Origin: Hyphomicrobiaceae bacterium
GTDB taxonomy: Bacteria > Pseudomonadota > Alphaproteobacteria > Rhizobiales > Aestuariivirgaceae
Assembly (NCBI GenBank): GCA_900298995.1
Contig: OMIC01000040.1
Span: 124,001-188,000 of the forward strand
Direction of reading: 5' to 3'
DNA: 64,000 nt
This document shows, one piece after another, positions 8,776 to 15,996 of this stretch (positions are counted from its first letter, which is position 1; every line of letters starts with the position of its first letter). A program made the position numbers and the translations under genes. The notes below the pieces were generated by a model. The model had not been told where the DNA came from and searched no databases. It was given only the letters and a program-made list of their open reading frames with translations.

Positions 8776-10379
8776 CGCCCGCCCAGGGGGCGCTTCCCAT
8801 CCTCGTGCTGTGGGTCCTTCCGCTTGCAGCCTCCATGCTCATGCTGCTGCCCGCGATTGCCGAGCCGGATGCGTGGCGGCAGCTGCAATCCCATCCGCAA
8901 CTGTGGTCGGCGCTGGTGCTGTCGCTTGCAACCGGCGGCGGAGCGAGCGTGCTCGCACTGTTGATGAGCGTCCTCGTGCTGGCCGGTCTCGACCGCAGCC
9001 GTGCCCTGCCGCAGCTCCAGGCACTCGCTGCGGCGGGTCTTGCGCTGCCGCATCTTGCCTTTGCCATCGGCTTCGGATTTCTCATCATGCCGACCGGGCT
9101 GATCGCACGGCTCATCGAGGGCGGCGCCACGCCACCGCCATGGGTCACGGTCCAGGACTCCTGGGGCCTTTCACTGATGCTTGCCCTGGCGCTGAAGGAA
9201 CTGCCATTCCTTCTGATCGCCGCCCTCGCCGCACTGGCGCGGGGCGATGGCACAGGCCACCTGACACAGGAGCGCCGCGTGGCGGCAAGTCTCGGGCATG
9301 GTGCGGGCTCTGTGTGGCTGCGCGTGGTGCTGCCGCAGCTTCTGCCCAGCCTGCGCTGGCCACTGGTCATCGTCTTCGTCTATGGCGCGACGGTCGTGGA
9401 CATGGCGCTGGTACTCGGGCCCACGCAACCTCCGACCCTTGCGGTGGTGATCTGGCACGCGCTGAACCATGCCGATGCGGCGGTCAATGGCATGGGCCTC
9501 GCCATGACCCTGCTGCTGACATCCGTGCTGGCAGCGCTCGTGGCCACGACCCTGCTGCTCTTGCAGGTCACTCTTCCGAGGCTGCGGCACTGGCTCTGCG
9601 CCGGACCATCGCTCCTCGCCGCTCCCCGGGGCATGGCGGTTGTGACCGGCACGATGGCGGGACTTCTGATGCTGGCCGCGATCCTGCTGCTTGCCCTCCT
9701 GTCCGTGACGCCGCGCTGGCCCTATCCGGCGCTGATGCCGCCGGCTGTCACGTTCGCGGCCTGGACCACGCTGGGTTCATCGGCCGCGCCGCTGTGGCTG
9801 AGCCTGTTGCTCGCGGCGACGACCGCACTGGCGGCCCTCGGACTTGCGCTGCTTTGGTTCGAGACCCAGCCAGAAGGGCGCGACCGCTGGCTCATCGGAC
9901 TTGCCCTCGCCACGCTGGCGTTGCCGCAACTCGCCGTGGCCGGCGGCCAATACCGCCTGTTCCTCGGACTTGGCCTCACCGGCACGCTGCCGGGCCTGTT
10001 CCTGGCCCATCTGACGCCGGTGGCGGCCTATGTGCTCATCATACTGCAGGGGCCGTACCGCGCCTTCGACAGCCGCTACATGATGGTGGCCCGCAGCCTC
10101 TCGGTTCCAGCGTCCACCGCGTGGCTCCGGGTCAAGCTGTCCCTGCTCAGAGCGCCGGTGCTGACCGCCGCCGCGATCGGCTTTGCGGTGTCGATGGCGC
10201 AGTTCGTGCCGGCACAGCTTGTTGCGGCAGGACGCTACAGTACATTGCCCATGGAAGCGGTGACACTGTCCGCTGGCGGCAACCGGCCACTGACGGCGGC
10301 CTTTGCCCTGTGCCTTGCAGCACCTCCGCTTGCCGCCTTTCTCGCGGCCAGCCTGCTGGGGAGGCCGCGATGGCGCTGA
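8751..10379 (+). CDS. ynjC: ABC transporter permease, YnjC family
   Basis: A 542-residue inner-membrane permease made of two fused BPD_transp_1 halves, as in ThiP and FbpB. About 12 hydrophobic segments are visible, with the EAA-type cytoplasmic loops around RVAASLGHGAG in the first half and ARSLSVPAS in the second. Partner genes on both sides (binding protein before, ATPase after, overlapping by 10 bases) complete the YnjBCD importer. No other function is suggested by the sequence. Confidence 0.9.
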   Translation: MARTLRRLTPAQGALPILVLWVLPLAASMLMLLPAIAEPDAWRQLQSHPQLWSALVLSLATGGGASVLALLMSVLVLAGLDRSRALPQLQALAAAGLALPHLAFAIGFGFLIMPTGLIARLIEGGATPPPWVTVQDSWGLSLMLALALKELPFLLIAALAALARGDGTGHLTQERRVAASLGHGAGSVWLRVVLPQLLPSLRWPLVIVFVYGATVVDMALVLGPTQPPTLAVVIWHALNHADAAVNGMGLAMTLLLTSVLAALVATTLLLLQVTLPRLRHWLCAGPSLLAAPRGMAVVTGTMAGLLMLAAILLLALLSVTPRWPYPALMPPAVTFAAWTTLGSSAAPLWLSLLLAATTALAALGLALLWFETQPEGRDRWLIGLALATLALPQLAVAGGQYRLFLGLGLTGTLPGLFLAHLTPVAAYVLIILQGPYRAFDSRYMMVARSLSVPASTAWLRVKLSLLRAPVLTAAAIGFAVSMAQFVPAQLVAAGRYSTLPMEAVTLSAGGNRPLTAAFALCLAAPPLAAFLAASLLGRPRWR

Positions 10380-11014
10380 GCCTCGAAGAGGTGAGCATCC
10401 GCCTCGACGGACACACTCTCATCAAGCCCTTCACGATGAGGCTGGAGAAGGGCGTGATCGTGACCCTGATGGGCCCGAGCGGGTCGGGAAAGTCGACGCT
10501 GCTGTCCTTCATCGCGGGCGATCTCACCGCCCCCTTCACCGCCACGGGAGACGTGACACTCGATGGCCGCAACCTCGATGGCCTGCCGCCCGAGAAACGG
10601 CGCATCGGACGGCTGTTCCAGGACGATCTGCTGTTTCCGCACATGAGCGTGGCTGAAAACCTCCTGTTCGGCATGCCGCGCGGCGAGCAACAGGCACGCC
10701 ATGCCGCCATGACGGCGGCACTTGCCGAAGCCGGGCTTGCCGGTTTCGCAGAGCGGCCACCCCAAACCCTGTCGGGCGGCCAGCGCGCGCGTGTAGCGCT
10801 GCTGCGCTCGCTGCTGGCCAGTCCCGGCGCGATGCTTCTCGACGAACCCTTCAACAAGCTCGACGCGGACCTCCGCGCCGGCTTGCGCGACTTCGTGTTC
10901 CGTCATATCGCCGCGCGCGACATTCCCTGCCTGATGGTGACGCATGATCGCGCCGACGTGCCGCCGGGCGGGCGGCTTCTGCTGCTCGGGCGGGGCGAGG
11001 TCCGGGATGCTTGA
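10370..11014 (+). CDS. ynjD: ABC transporter ATP-binding protein, YnjD family
   Basis: A 214-residue ATPase driving the YnjBC transporter. Walker A is GPSGSGKST at residues 35-43, the Q-loop lies in RLFQDDLLFP, the signature is LSGGQRAR near 134-141, and Walker B is AMLLDEPF with the H-loop in MVTHDRAD. The frame stays open for 1560 bases upstream, but homology starts only at 10370, where the ATG lies inside the end of ynjC. It overlaps ynjF by 8 bases. Confidence 0.92.
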   Translation: MALSLEEVSIRLDGHTLIKPFTMRLEKGVIVTLMGPSGSGKSTLLSFIAGDLTAPFTATGDVTLDGRNLDGLPPEKRRIGRLFQDDLLFPHMSVAENLLFGMPRGEQQARHAAMTAALAEAGLAGFAERPPQTLSGGQRARVALLRSLLASPGAMLLDEPFNKLDADLRAGLRDFVFRHIAARDIPCLMVTHDRADVPPGGRLLLLGRGEVRDA

Positions 11015-11612
11015 CCGACTTGCCCTTCGGCTCGCCAAGCCCGTGGTCGACGCCGCAGCCGCAGGCCTGGCCGCGCGCGGCATCGGCGCCGACCAGGTGA
11101 CGCTCGCAGGCTTCGGCTTCGGCGTACTCGCCGCGCTGTCCGTGGCGCTGGGCTTTACGGGCCTTGGACTTCTGCTGCTCCTCCTGAACCGCGCGCTCGA
11201 CGGCGTCGATGGCGCGCTCGCCCGCGCGACAGGGCCCACCGAGCGGGGCGCCTTTCTTGACATCACGCTCGATTTTGTCTTCTACGCCGCCATTCCGCTG
11301 GCCTTTGCCATACAGGACCCCGGTGCCAATGCACTCGCCGCAGCCATTCTGCTCGCCGCCTTTCTCGCCACCGGCACGAGCTTCCTGGCATTTGCGGTGA
11401 TGGCGGAAAAGCGCGGTCTGAAGAGCACGGCCTTTCCTGCGAAGTCCTTCTACTATCTGGGCGGGCTCACAGAGGGGACAGAGACGATCCTCTGCTTTGC
11501 CGCCATGTGTGTGTGGCCTGCGCACTTCGCCGGCATCGCTCTCTTCTATGCCGGGCTCTGCGCCGTGACGGCGATGACGCGGCTCGTCGCGGGCTGGCGG
11601 CTCTTCGCCTGA
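11007..11612 (+). CDS. ynjF: CDP-alcohol phosphatidyltransferase, YnjF family
   Basis: A 201-residue membrane enzyme of the CDP-alcohol phosphatidyltransferase family, which joins a CDP-linked lipid or alcohol to another alcohol. The catalytic motif is LDGVDGALAR near residue 72 followed by ERGAFLDITLDF. The gap between AR and G is 7 residues where the family rule is 8. The later segment KSFYYLGGLTEGTETI is, as I recall it, also present in E. coli YnjF. About 6 membrane segments are visible. In E. coli ynjF also sits next to ynjBCD, so the functional link between transporter and transferase is conserved. Substrates are unknown. Confidence 0.9.
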   Translation: MLDRLALRLAKPVVDAAAAGLAARGIGADQVTLAGFGFGVLAALSVALGFTGLGLLLLLLNRALDGVDGALARATGPTERGAFLDITLDFVFYAAIPLAFAIQDPGANALAAAILLAAFLATGTSFLAFAVMAEKRGLKSTAFPAKSFYYLGGLTEGTETILCFAAMCVWPAHFAGIALFYAGLCAVTAMTRLVAGWRLFA

Positions 11613-11929
11613 AAAAATCCGTCGCGCGTGCAAAAAACGCTTGCACCGAATCGTGAAACGAAACATATAGCGCTCGCCCAAAGTCGCACGTGCCCCAAGG
11701 ATTTCCCCAAAGCAACGACGGTGCGGGCTTTTTGGTCTCTGCCGGCTCCTCCACAGGCCGGGGTTACTGAGAGGCACCACTATCCTTGCCCCATGTGCGA
11801 TTGGGACTCTCCCGATCAAGCCAAGGCGAACGTCAGCATGAGCCCGGCGTGTCCACGTCTCCATCGCGTGGCATGGCAGGAATCCGGCTGGCGCAGGCAA
11901 CGCATATTCCGATCCCGGGAGACACTCCA
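11613..11929 (+). promoter_or_regulatory. Promoter and long structured leader of the ornithine decarboxylase gene (candidate speF leader)
   Basis: This 317-base gene-free stretch starts with a clear promoter: TTGCAC at 11641-11646, 17-base spacer, CATATA at 11664-11669, predicting transcription from about 11676 and a leader of about 250 bases. The leader contains several hairpins: CCGGC/GCCGG at 11742-11746 and 11757-11761, an 8-base-pair stem at 11799-11806 with 11810-11817, and CCACG/CGTGG at 11853-11857 with 11867-11871. Alphaproteobacterial ornithine decarboxylase genes are known to carry a conserved RNA element named speF; position and length fit, but I could not check the consensus. Confidence 0.6.
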
Positions 11930-13066
11930 ATGGCAGCCACCGCCCGTATTCTCGATTTTCTCCGCGACCGACGCCCCGAAGGCCCCTGCCTCGTGGTCGA
12001 TCTCGATGTCGTGGCCCAGAACTACAGCGCCTTCACCCGCGCCATGCCCGATACCCGCATCTTCTACGCGGTGAAGGCAAATCCGGCGCCAGAGATCCTC
12101 AGGCTGCTGGCTGGCATGGGCTCATGCTTCGACACCGCCTCGGTGCCGGAGATCGAAATGGCGCTCGCCGCTGGCGCCACGCCCGAGCGCATCTCCTTCG
12201 GCAACACCATCAAGAAGGAGCGCGACATTGCCCGCGCCCATGCGCTGGGTGTTGCGCTGTTCGCGGTGGATTCCGCTGAAGAGGTTGAAAAGATCGCACG
12301 GGCCGCGCCCGGCGCGCGGGTGTTCTGCCGCATCCTGACGGATGGCGCGGGGGCCGAATGGCCACTGTCGCGCAAGTTTGGCTGCGAACCCACCATGGCA
12401 GTGGACGTGCTGATGCATGCCCATGCTCTGGGGCTCGAAGCCTATGGCATCTCCTTCCATGTCGGCTCGCAGCAGACGCGGCTGGAGGCCTGGGACACGG
12501 CGCTGGCCGAGTCCAAGGCGGTGTTCGACGCCATGCAGGCGCGCGGCATCACGCTGAAGATGGTCAATCTCGGCGGCGGCTTTCCTACCAGGTACCTCAA
12601 GGACGTGCCTGGCACGGGAAGCTATGCCAATGCCATCCATGACGCGCTGACCCGGCATTTCGGCAACGCGATCCCCGAGACGATCATCGAGCCGGGCCGC
12701 GGCATGGTGGGCAATGCTGGCGTGGTGAAGGCAGAGGTGGTGCTGATCTCCCGGAAACACGCCAATGACAACCAGCGCTGGGTCTATCTCGACATCGGCA
12801 AGTTCGGCGGCCTCGCCGAGACGATGGATGAGGCGATCCGCTACCCGATCGTGACGGCGAAGGACGCCGAGGCAAAGGCGCCCTGCGTGATTGCCGGGCC
12901 CACCTGCGACTCGGCCGACGTGCTCTACGAGAAGACGCCCTACGACCTGCCGGTGACACTCACCGTCGGCGATGAGGTGCTGATCGAGGCCACGGGCGCC
13001 TATACGACGACCTATGCTGCCGTCGCCTTCAACGGCTTTGCGCCGCTCAAGGCCTACGTCATCTGA
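11930..13066 (+). CDS. Ornithine decarboxylase, PLP-dependent fold III (group IV)
   Basis: A 378-residue PLP enzyme converting ornithine to putrescine (some family members also take lysine). It has the fold-III motifs: PLP lysine in YAVKANP near residue 48, HVGSQQ near 177, the phosphate loop GGGFPT near 215, EPGRGMVGNAG near 253, and the second-subunit cysteine in CDSAD near 325. This is the short eukaryote-like form, not the 700-residue SpeF/SpeC fold-I enzyme of enterics. The frame is open upstream to 11786, but the family start and the GGGAGA site fit 11930. Likely regulated through its long leader. Confidence 0.92.
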   Translation: MAATARILDFLRDRRPEGPCLVVDLDVVAQNYSAFTRAMPDTRIFYAVKANPAPEILRLLAGMGSCFDTASVPEIEMALAAGATPERISFGNTIKKERDIARAHALGVALFAVDSAEEVEKIARAAPGARVFCRILTDGAGAEWPLSRKFGCEPTMAVDVLMHAHALGLEAYGISFHVGSQQTRLEAWDTALAESKAVFDAMQARGITLKMVNLGGGFPTRYLKDVPGTGSYANAIHDALTRHFGNAIPETIIEPGRGMVGNAGVVKAEVVLISRKHANDNQRWVYLDIGKFGGLAETMDEAIRYPIVTAKDAEAKAPCVIAGPTCDSADVLYEKTPYDLPVTLTVGDEVLIEATGAYTTTYAAVAFNGFAPLKAYVI

Positions 13067-13075
13067 CACCTCCGT

Positions 13076-13100
13076 CGCCCCCGGCCTGAGGCCGGGGGAC
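13076..13100 (+). terminator. Strong hairpin after the ornithine decarboxylase gene
   Basis: A perfect 9-base-pair stem (13078-13086 with 13090-13098, loop TGA) starts 12 bases after the decarboxylase stop codon. No T-run follows, so it may be a mRNA-stabilising end or part of a dispersed palindromic repeat. A second perfect stem (13120-13126 with 13130-13136) follows before the acetyltransferase gene. Confidence 0.45.
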
Positions 13101-13157
13101 CAACATCACCCTTTGGTTTCCGGCGCCCTGCGCCGGGATGACAGGATGCGATTGGAC

Positions 13158-13682
13158 ATGATCACGATCCGGACCGAAACCACTGCTGATATCGCGCCGC
13201 GCGAGCGCCTGCTCGACCGCGCCTTCGGCAAGACACGCCGCCGCAAGACCTCCGAACGCCTGCGCGAGGGCCGGTTGCCGGCCGAAGGCCTCGCCTTCAC
13301 CGCGCTGGACAGCAAAGGGCGTCTCATCGGCACGCTGCGCCTGTGGAACGTGCTGGCGGGATCCGCCGGCCCCGCGCTGCTGCTCGGGCCTCTTGCCGTC
13401 GACTGCAAGCACCAGCGCAAGGGCGTCGGTGCGGCCCTGATGGGCCATGCGCTCGAAGAAGCCCGCTGGCGCGGCCATGCAGCCGTCATCCTGGTGGGTG
13501 ATGCGCCCTATTATGCGCGCTTCGGCTTTGCCGCCGGGGTCGTCGCGGATCTGCATCTGCCGGGCCCTGTCGAACGGGCGCGCTTCCTTGGCCTTGAACT
13601 GATGCCGGGCGCGCTCGATGGCGCCGAGGGCCTGGTCGCGGGTTGCGGACGGCGCGAGGGCGCAGCGCAGAAGGCGGCCTAA
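13158..13682 (+). CDS. GNAT-family N-acetyltransferase
   Basis: A 174-residue acetyltransferase, cytoplasmic. It opens with MITIRTE and carries the acetyl-CoA pyrophosphate loop QRKGVGAALM followed by the APYYARFGF motif typical of the YhbS-like GNAT subgroup. An ATG at 13146 in the same frame is an alternative start. It follows the ornithine decarboxylase by about 90 bases on the same strand, with two hairpins between. Acetylation of putrescine or another amine is a guess from the neighbour only. The 3' end overlaps the convergent kinase gene by 4 bases. Confidence 0.85.
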   Translation: MITIRTETTADIAPRERLLDRAFGKTRRRKTSERLREGRLPAEGLAFTALDSKGRLIGTLRLWNVLAGSAGPALLLGPLAVDCKHQRKGVGAALMGHALEEARWRGHAAVILVGDAPYYARFGFAAGVVADLHLPGPVERARFLGLELMPGALDGAEGLVAGCGRREGAAQKAA

Positions 13683-15100
13683 TCTGTCTTCCAGCCCCTG
13701 GCGCGGGTTATCGCACCGGCGAAGCGGCGCCGCGCCTCGGGTCCTTCGGTCCCCACCGGCCTCACCATGCTGCCAGGCGGCGGCAATGCGGGGAGCATTG
13801 CCACACTGAGCCCCCGCATCGCCATGCGGGCGGTGCCCAGCGCTGTGAGGTCGGTGGAGGACGGAACCGCGATGGTCCGCCCCGTGACATCCGCGAGAAA
13901 CTGCAGGAGATAGGGATTATTCGCCATGCCGCCGTCAACGGACAGCGTGTCGCTCAGCGGCAGCAGCTCCGCCATGGCGGCAACCACCTCGGCGGCCCGC
14001 AGGGCCACGCCTTCGATGAGGCTCTGCATGAGATCGGACCGGGTCGTGTCGAGACCAAGACCGATCCACAGACCCGCCGCAGAACGATCCCAGTGCGGAC
14101 AGGCAAGACCCGACAGAGCCGGGACGAAGGCGAGGCCGCGCAGGATCGCAGGATCCTTCTCGAAACGGCCAATCTCCTCATAGGACTGGAACAGGCCGAG
14201 GCCTTTGGCCCAGTTGATGGCGGAGGCGGCGTTGTAGACACCTCCCTCAAGCGCGAAGAAGGCCGGCTCAAGCAATTGCCGCCAGGCCACCGTTGGCAGG
14301 ATGCCAAAGCGGCTGCCGTTGATACGCGCCGGCCCTGCAACGGCAAGCGCGAAGGCGCCGGTACCGAAAGTGATCTTGACGTCACCGGGCGAGGCGCAGC
14401 CGTGACCGAAGAGCGCAGCCTGCTGATCGACAAGGCTTGCCGTCACGGGTACTCCTGCATGAACGCCGAATGATCCTGCAGAGGGCCGGATTTCTGGCAG
14501 GCACTCCATCGGCACGCCGAACATGCGGCACAGGTTTTCGTCCCACCCAAGCCTGTCAAGCGACATGAGGCTGGTCCGCGAGGCCGTCGTCACATCGGTG
14601 ACGAATTCTCCCGTCAGCCGCGCCAGCAGGAATGACTCGGACGTTCCCAGCCGGAGGCGCTTCTCGCGCAACAGTTCGGCCGCGTCCGGCACATGGTCGA
14701 TGAACCAACGAAGCTTCGACGCCGAGAAATAGGGGTCGAGCGGAAGGCCAGCGATGGCAAGGGTCTGTTCCTCCGCGCCGTCAGCCTTGAGGCGGGCAGT
14801 GACGTCGCGGGTGCGATCGTCCTGCCAGACGATAGCGTTGTGGATGGGCCGCCCGGTGCGGGAATCCCAGGCAACGACGGTCTCGCCCTGATTGTCGATG
14901 CCGATGGCGTCGGCCGGTCCGGCGGCGGCGATTGCCGCCGCGACGTGACCGAGAAGTTCCTCCGGATCGTGCTCAACCCAGCCCGGCTGCGGATAGATCT
15001 GGCGGTGGACGAAGCCCGTCACATCGGCAAAGCCGCCCTCGTCATCCAGCGTAAACGCCTTGGTGCCGGTTGTTCCCTGATCAATGGCGATGACCTTCAT
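13679..15100 (-). CDS. FGGY-family carbohydrate kinase, glycerol-kinase-like
   Basis: A 473-residue sugar/polyol kinase using ATP. It starts with the FGGY phosphate-1 motif AIDQGTTGTKAF and shares several GlpK blocks: NAIVWQDDRT, TDVTTASRTSLMS, DQQAALFGHG, ITFGTGAFAL and VDGGMANNPYL. Glycerol kinase is about 500 residues and has GITNQRET where this protein has GIDNQGET, so a different polyol is possible. The start ATG at 15100 overlaps the upstream flavoprotein stop by 4 bases. With the two flavoproteins it resembles the glycerol kinase / split glycerol-3-phosphate dehydrogenase sets of Thermotoga and Firmicutes. Confidence 0.88.
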   Translation of the reverse strand: MKVIAIDQGTTGTKAFTLDDEGGFADVTGFVHRQIYPQPGWVEHDPEELLGHVAAAIAAAGPADAIGIDNQGETVVAWDSRTGRPIHNAIVWQDDRTRDVTARLKADGAEEQTLAIAGLPLDPYFSASKLRWFIDHVPDAAELLREKRLRLGTSESFLLARLTGEFVTDVTTASRTSLMSLDRLGWDENLCRMFGVPMECLPEIRPSAGSFGVHAGVPVTASLVDQQAALFGHGCASPGDVKITFGTGAFALAVAGPARINGSRFGILPTVAWRQLLEPAFFALEGGVYNAASAINWAKGLGLFQSYEEIGRFEKDPAILRGLAFVPALSGLACPHWDRSAAGLWIGLGLDTTRSDLMQSLIEGVALRAAEVVAAMAELLPLSDTLSVDGGMANNPYLLQFLADVTGRTIAVPSSTDLTALGTARMAMRGLSVAMLPALPPPGSMVRPVGTEGPEARRRFAGAITRARGWKTD

Positions 15101-15996
15101 GCCTCGCCCCTCGCGATCCGTTCGGCAGCTTCCCGTCCCTCGCGCCAGCAGAGGCCGGATGTCTTGACCGCGCCGTGAACATTTCCCGCCAGCATCGCGT
15201 CGGGCCGGTTGGCAAGCAGCGATGCCTCGGGGACGAATTCACCTGACAGGATCACGCCGTCGCAGGAGATGCACTCGGTCCGGCCATCGCATTCCAACTC
15301 GACAGCGTCGACCTGGTCACGGCCTGAAATCGCCACGAGGCGCGTGCGTGTACGCACCCGGACACCGAACAGGAGACCCGCCGCCAGCCCGCCAGGCCAT
15401 GGCGCCGAGATTCGGTCCCGCGCCTCGATCATCATCACGGGCCGGATACCCATGTGGCGGCAGGTGAGCAGTGCCGAGAACGCCACCCATTCGCTTCCGA
15501 TGATGACCGGCCGGCTGAAGGGCTTGTGGTGGTGAAGATAGACATGGGCCTGAAGTGCGCCCGTTGTCATCACGCCGGTCGGCCGCGTGCCACCGACAAA
15601 GCGGGGCGCGCGAGGGGTCTCCCGCGTGCCGGTGGCGAGCAGGATGCGCGCTGCCGCGAGTTCGAAGACGCCGTCCGTGTTCTGAACCTTGAGCCTGTCC
15701 CCGTCGATGCCGAGAACCGTGTGTGCCGTGCGGACATCAAGCCCCTCGACGTCATGGCGGAGTCGCGCGGCGAATTGTGGACCGGTCCAGATCCGGCGAT
15801 GGCTCTGCCAGCCGAAGCCCAGATGTCCGCAGTGGCGGGGAATGCCGCCCGCCGAGGGCTCGCGCTCGAGAACACTCACTGAACCGATGCCGAGTTGCGA
15901 CAGGCGCAAGGCGGCGGACAGCCCCGCCGGACCACCGCCGACGATCACGACGTCACGGCGCTCCACGCTGCGCCTCCCTGAAGATGGCCTCGACAT
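15097..15996 (-). CDS. NAD(P)/FAD-dependent oxidoreductase (GlpB/HcnB-like small flavoprotein)
   Basis: A 299-residue flavoprotein with the FAD-binding VIVGGGPAGLSAAL near residues 17-30 and the family motif LLATGTRE near residue 140. The second nucleotide-binding region around VIIGSEWVAFSA lacks a standard GxGxxG. It ends early compared with 400-residue HcnB/OoxA-type proteins because it has no C-terminal BFD iron-sulfur domain; that domain is present in its neighbour. It overlaps the neighbour gene by 44 bases and the kinase by 4, so the three should be co-translated and probably form a complex. Electron acceptor and substrate are not known. Confidence 0.82.
   Translation of the reverse strand: MSRPSSGRRSVERRDVVIVGGGPAGLSAALRLSQLGIGSVSVLEREPSAGGIPRHCGHLGFGWQSHRRIWTGPQFAARLRHDVEGLDVRTAHTVLGIDGDRLKVQNTDGVFELAAARILLATGTRETPRAPRFVGGTRPTGVMTTGALQAHVYLHHHKPFSRPVIIGSEWVAFSALLTCRHMGIRPVMMIEARDRISAPWPGGLAAGLLFGVRVRTRTRLVAISGRDQVDAVELECDGRTECISCDGVILSGEFVPEASLLANRPDAMLAGNVHGAVKTSGLCWREGREAAERIARGEA

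Noticed and set aside
8810-10369. Long open frame continuous with ynjD, giving a 734-residue protein
   Set aside because: The first 520 residues are high-GC shadow of ynjC in another frame; homology to ABC ATPases starts only at the ATG at 10370.
11786-11929. N-terminal extension of ornithine decarboxylase
   Set aside because: The frame is open by chance; the family start, ribosome site and leader structure support 11930.
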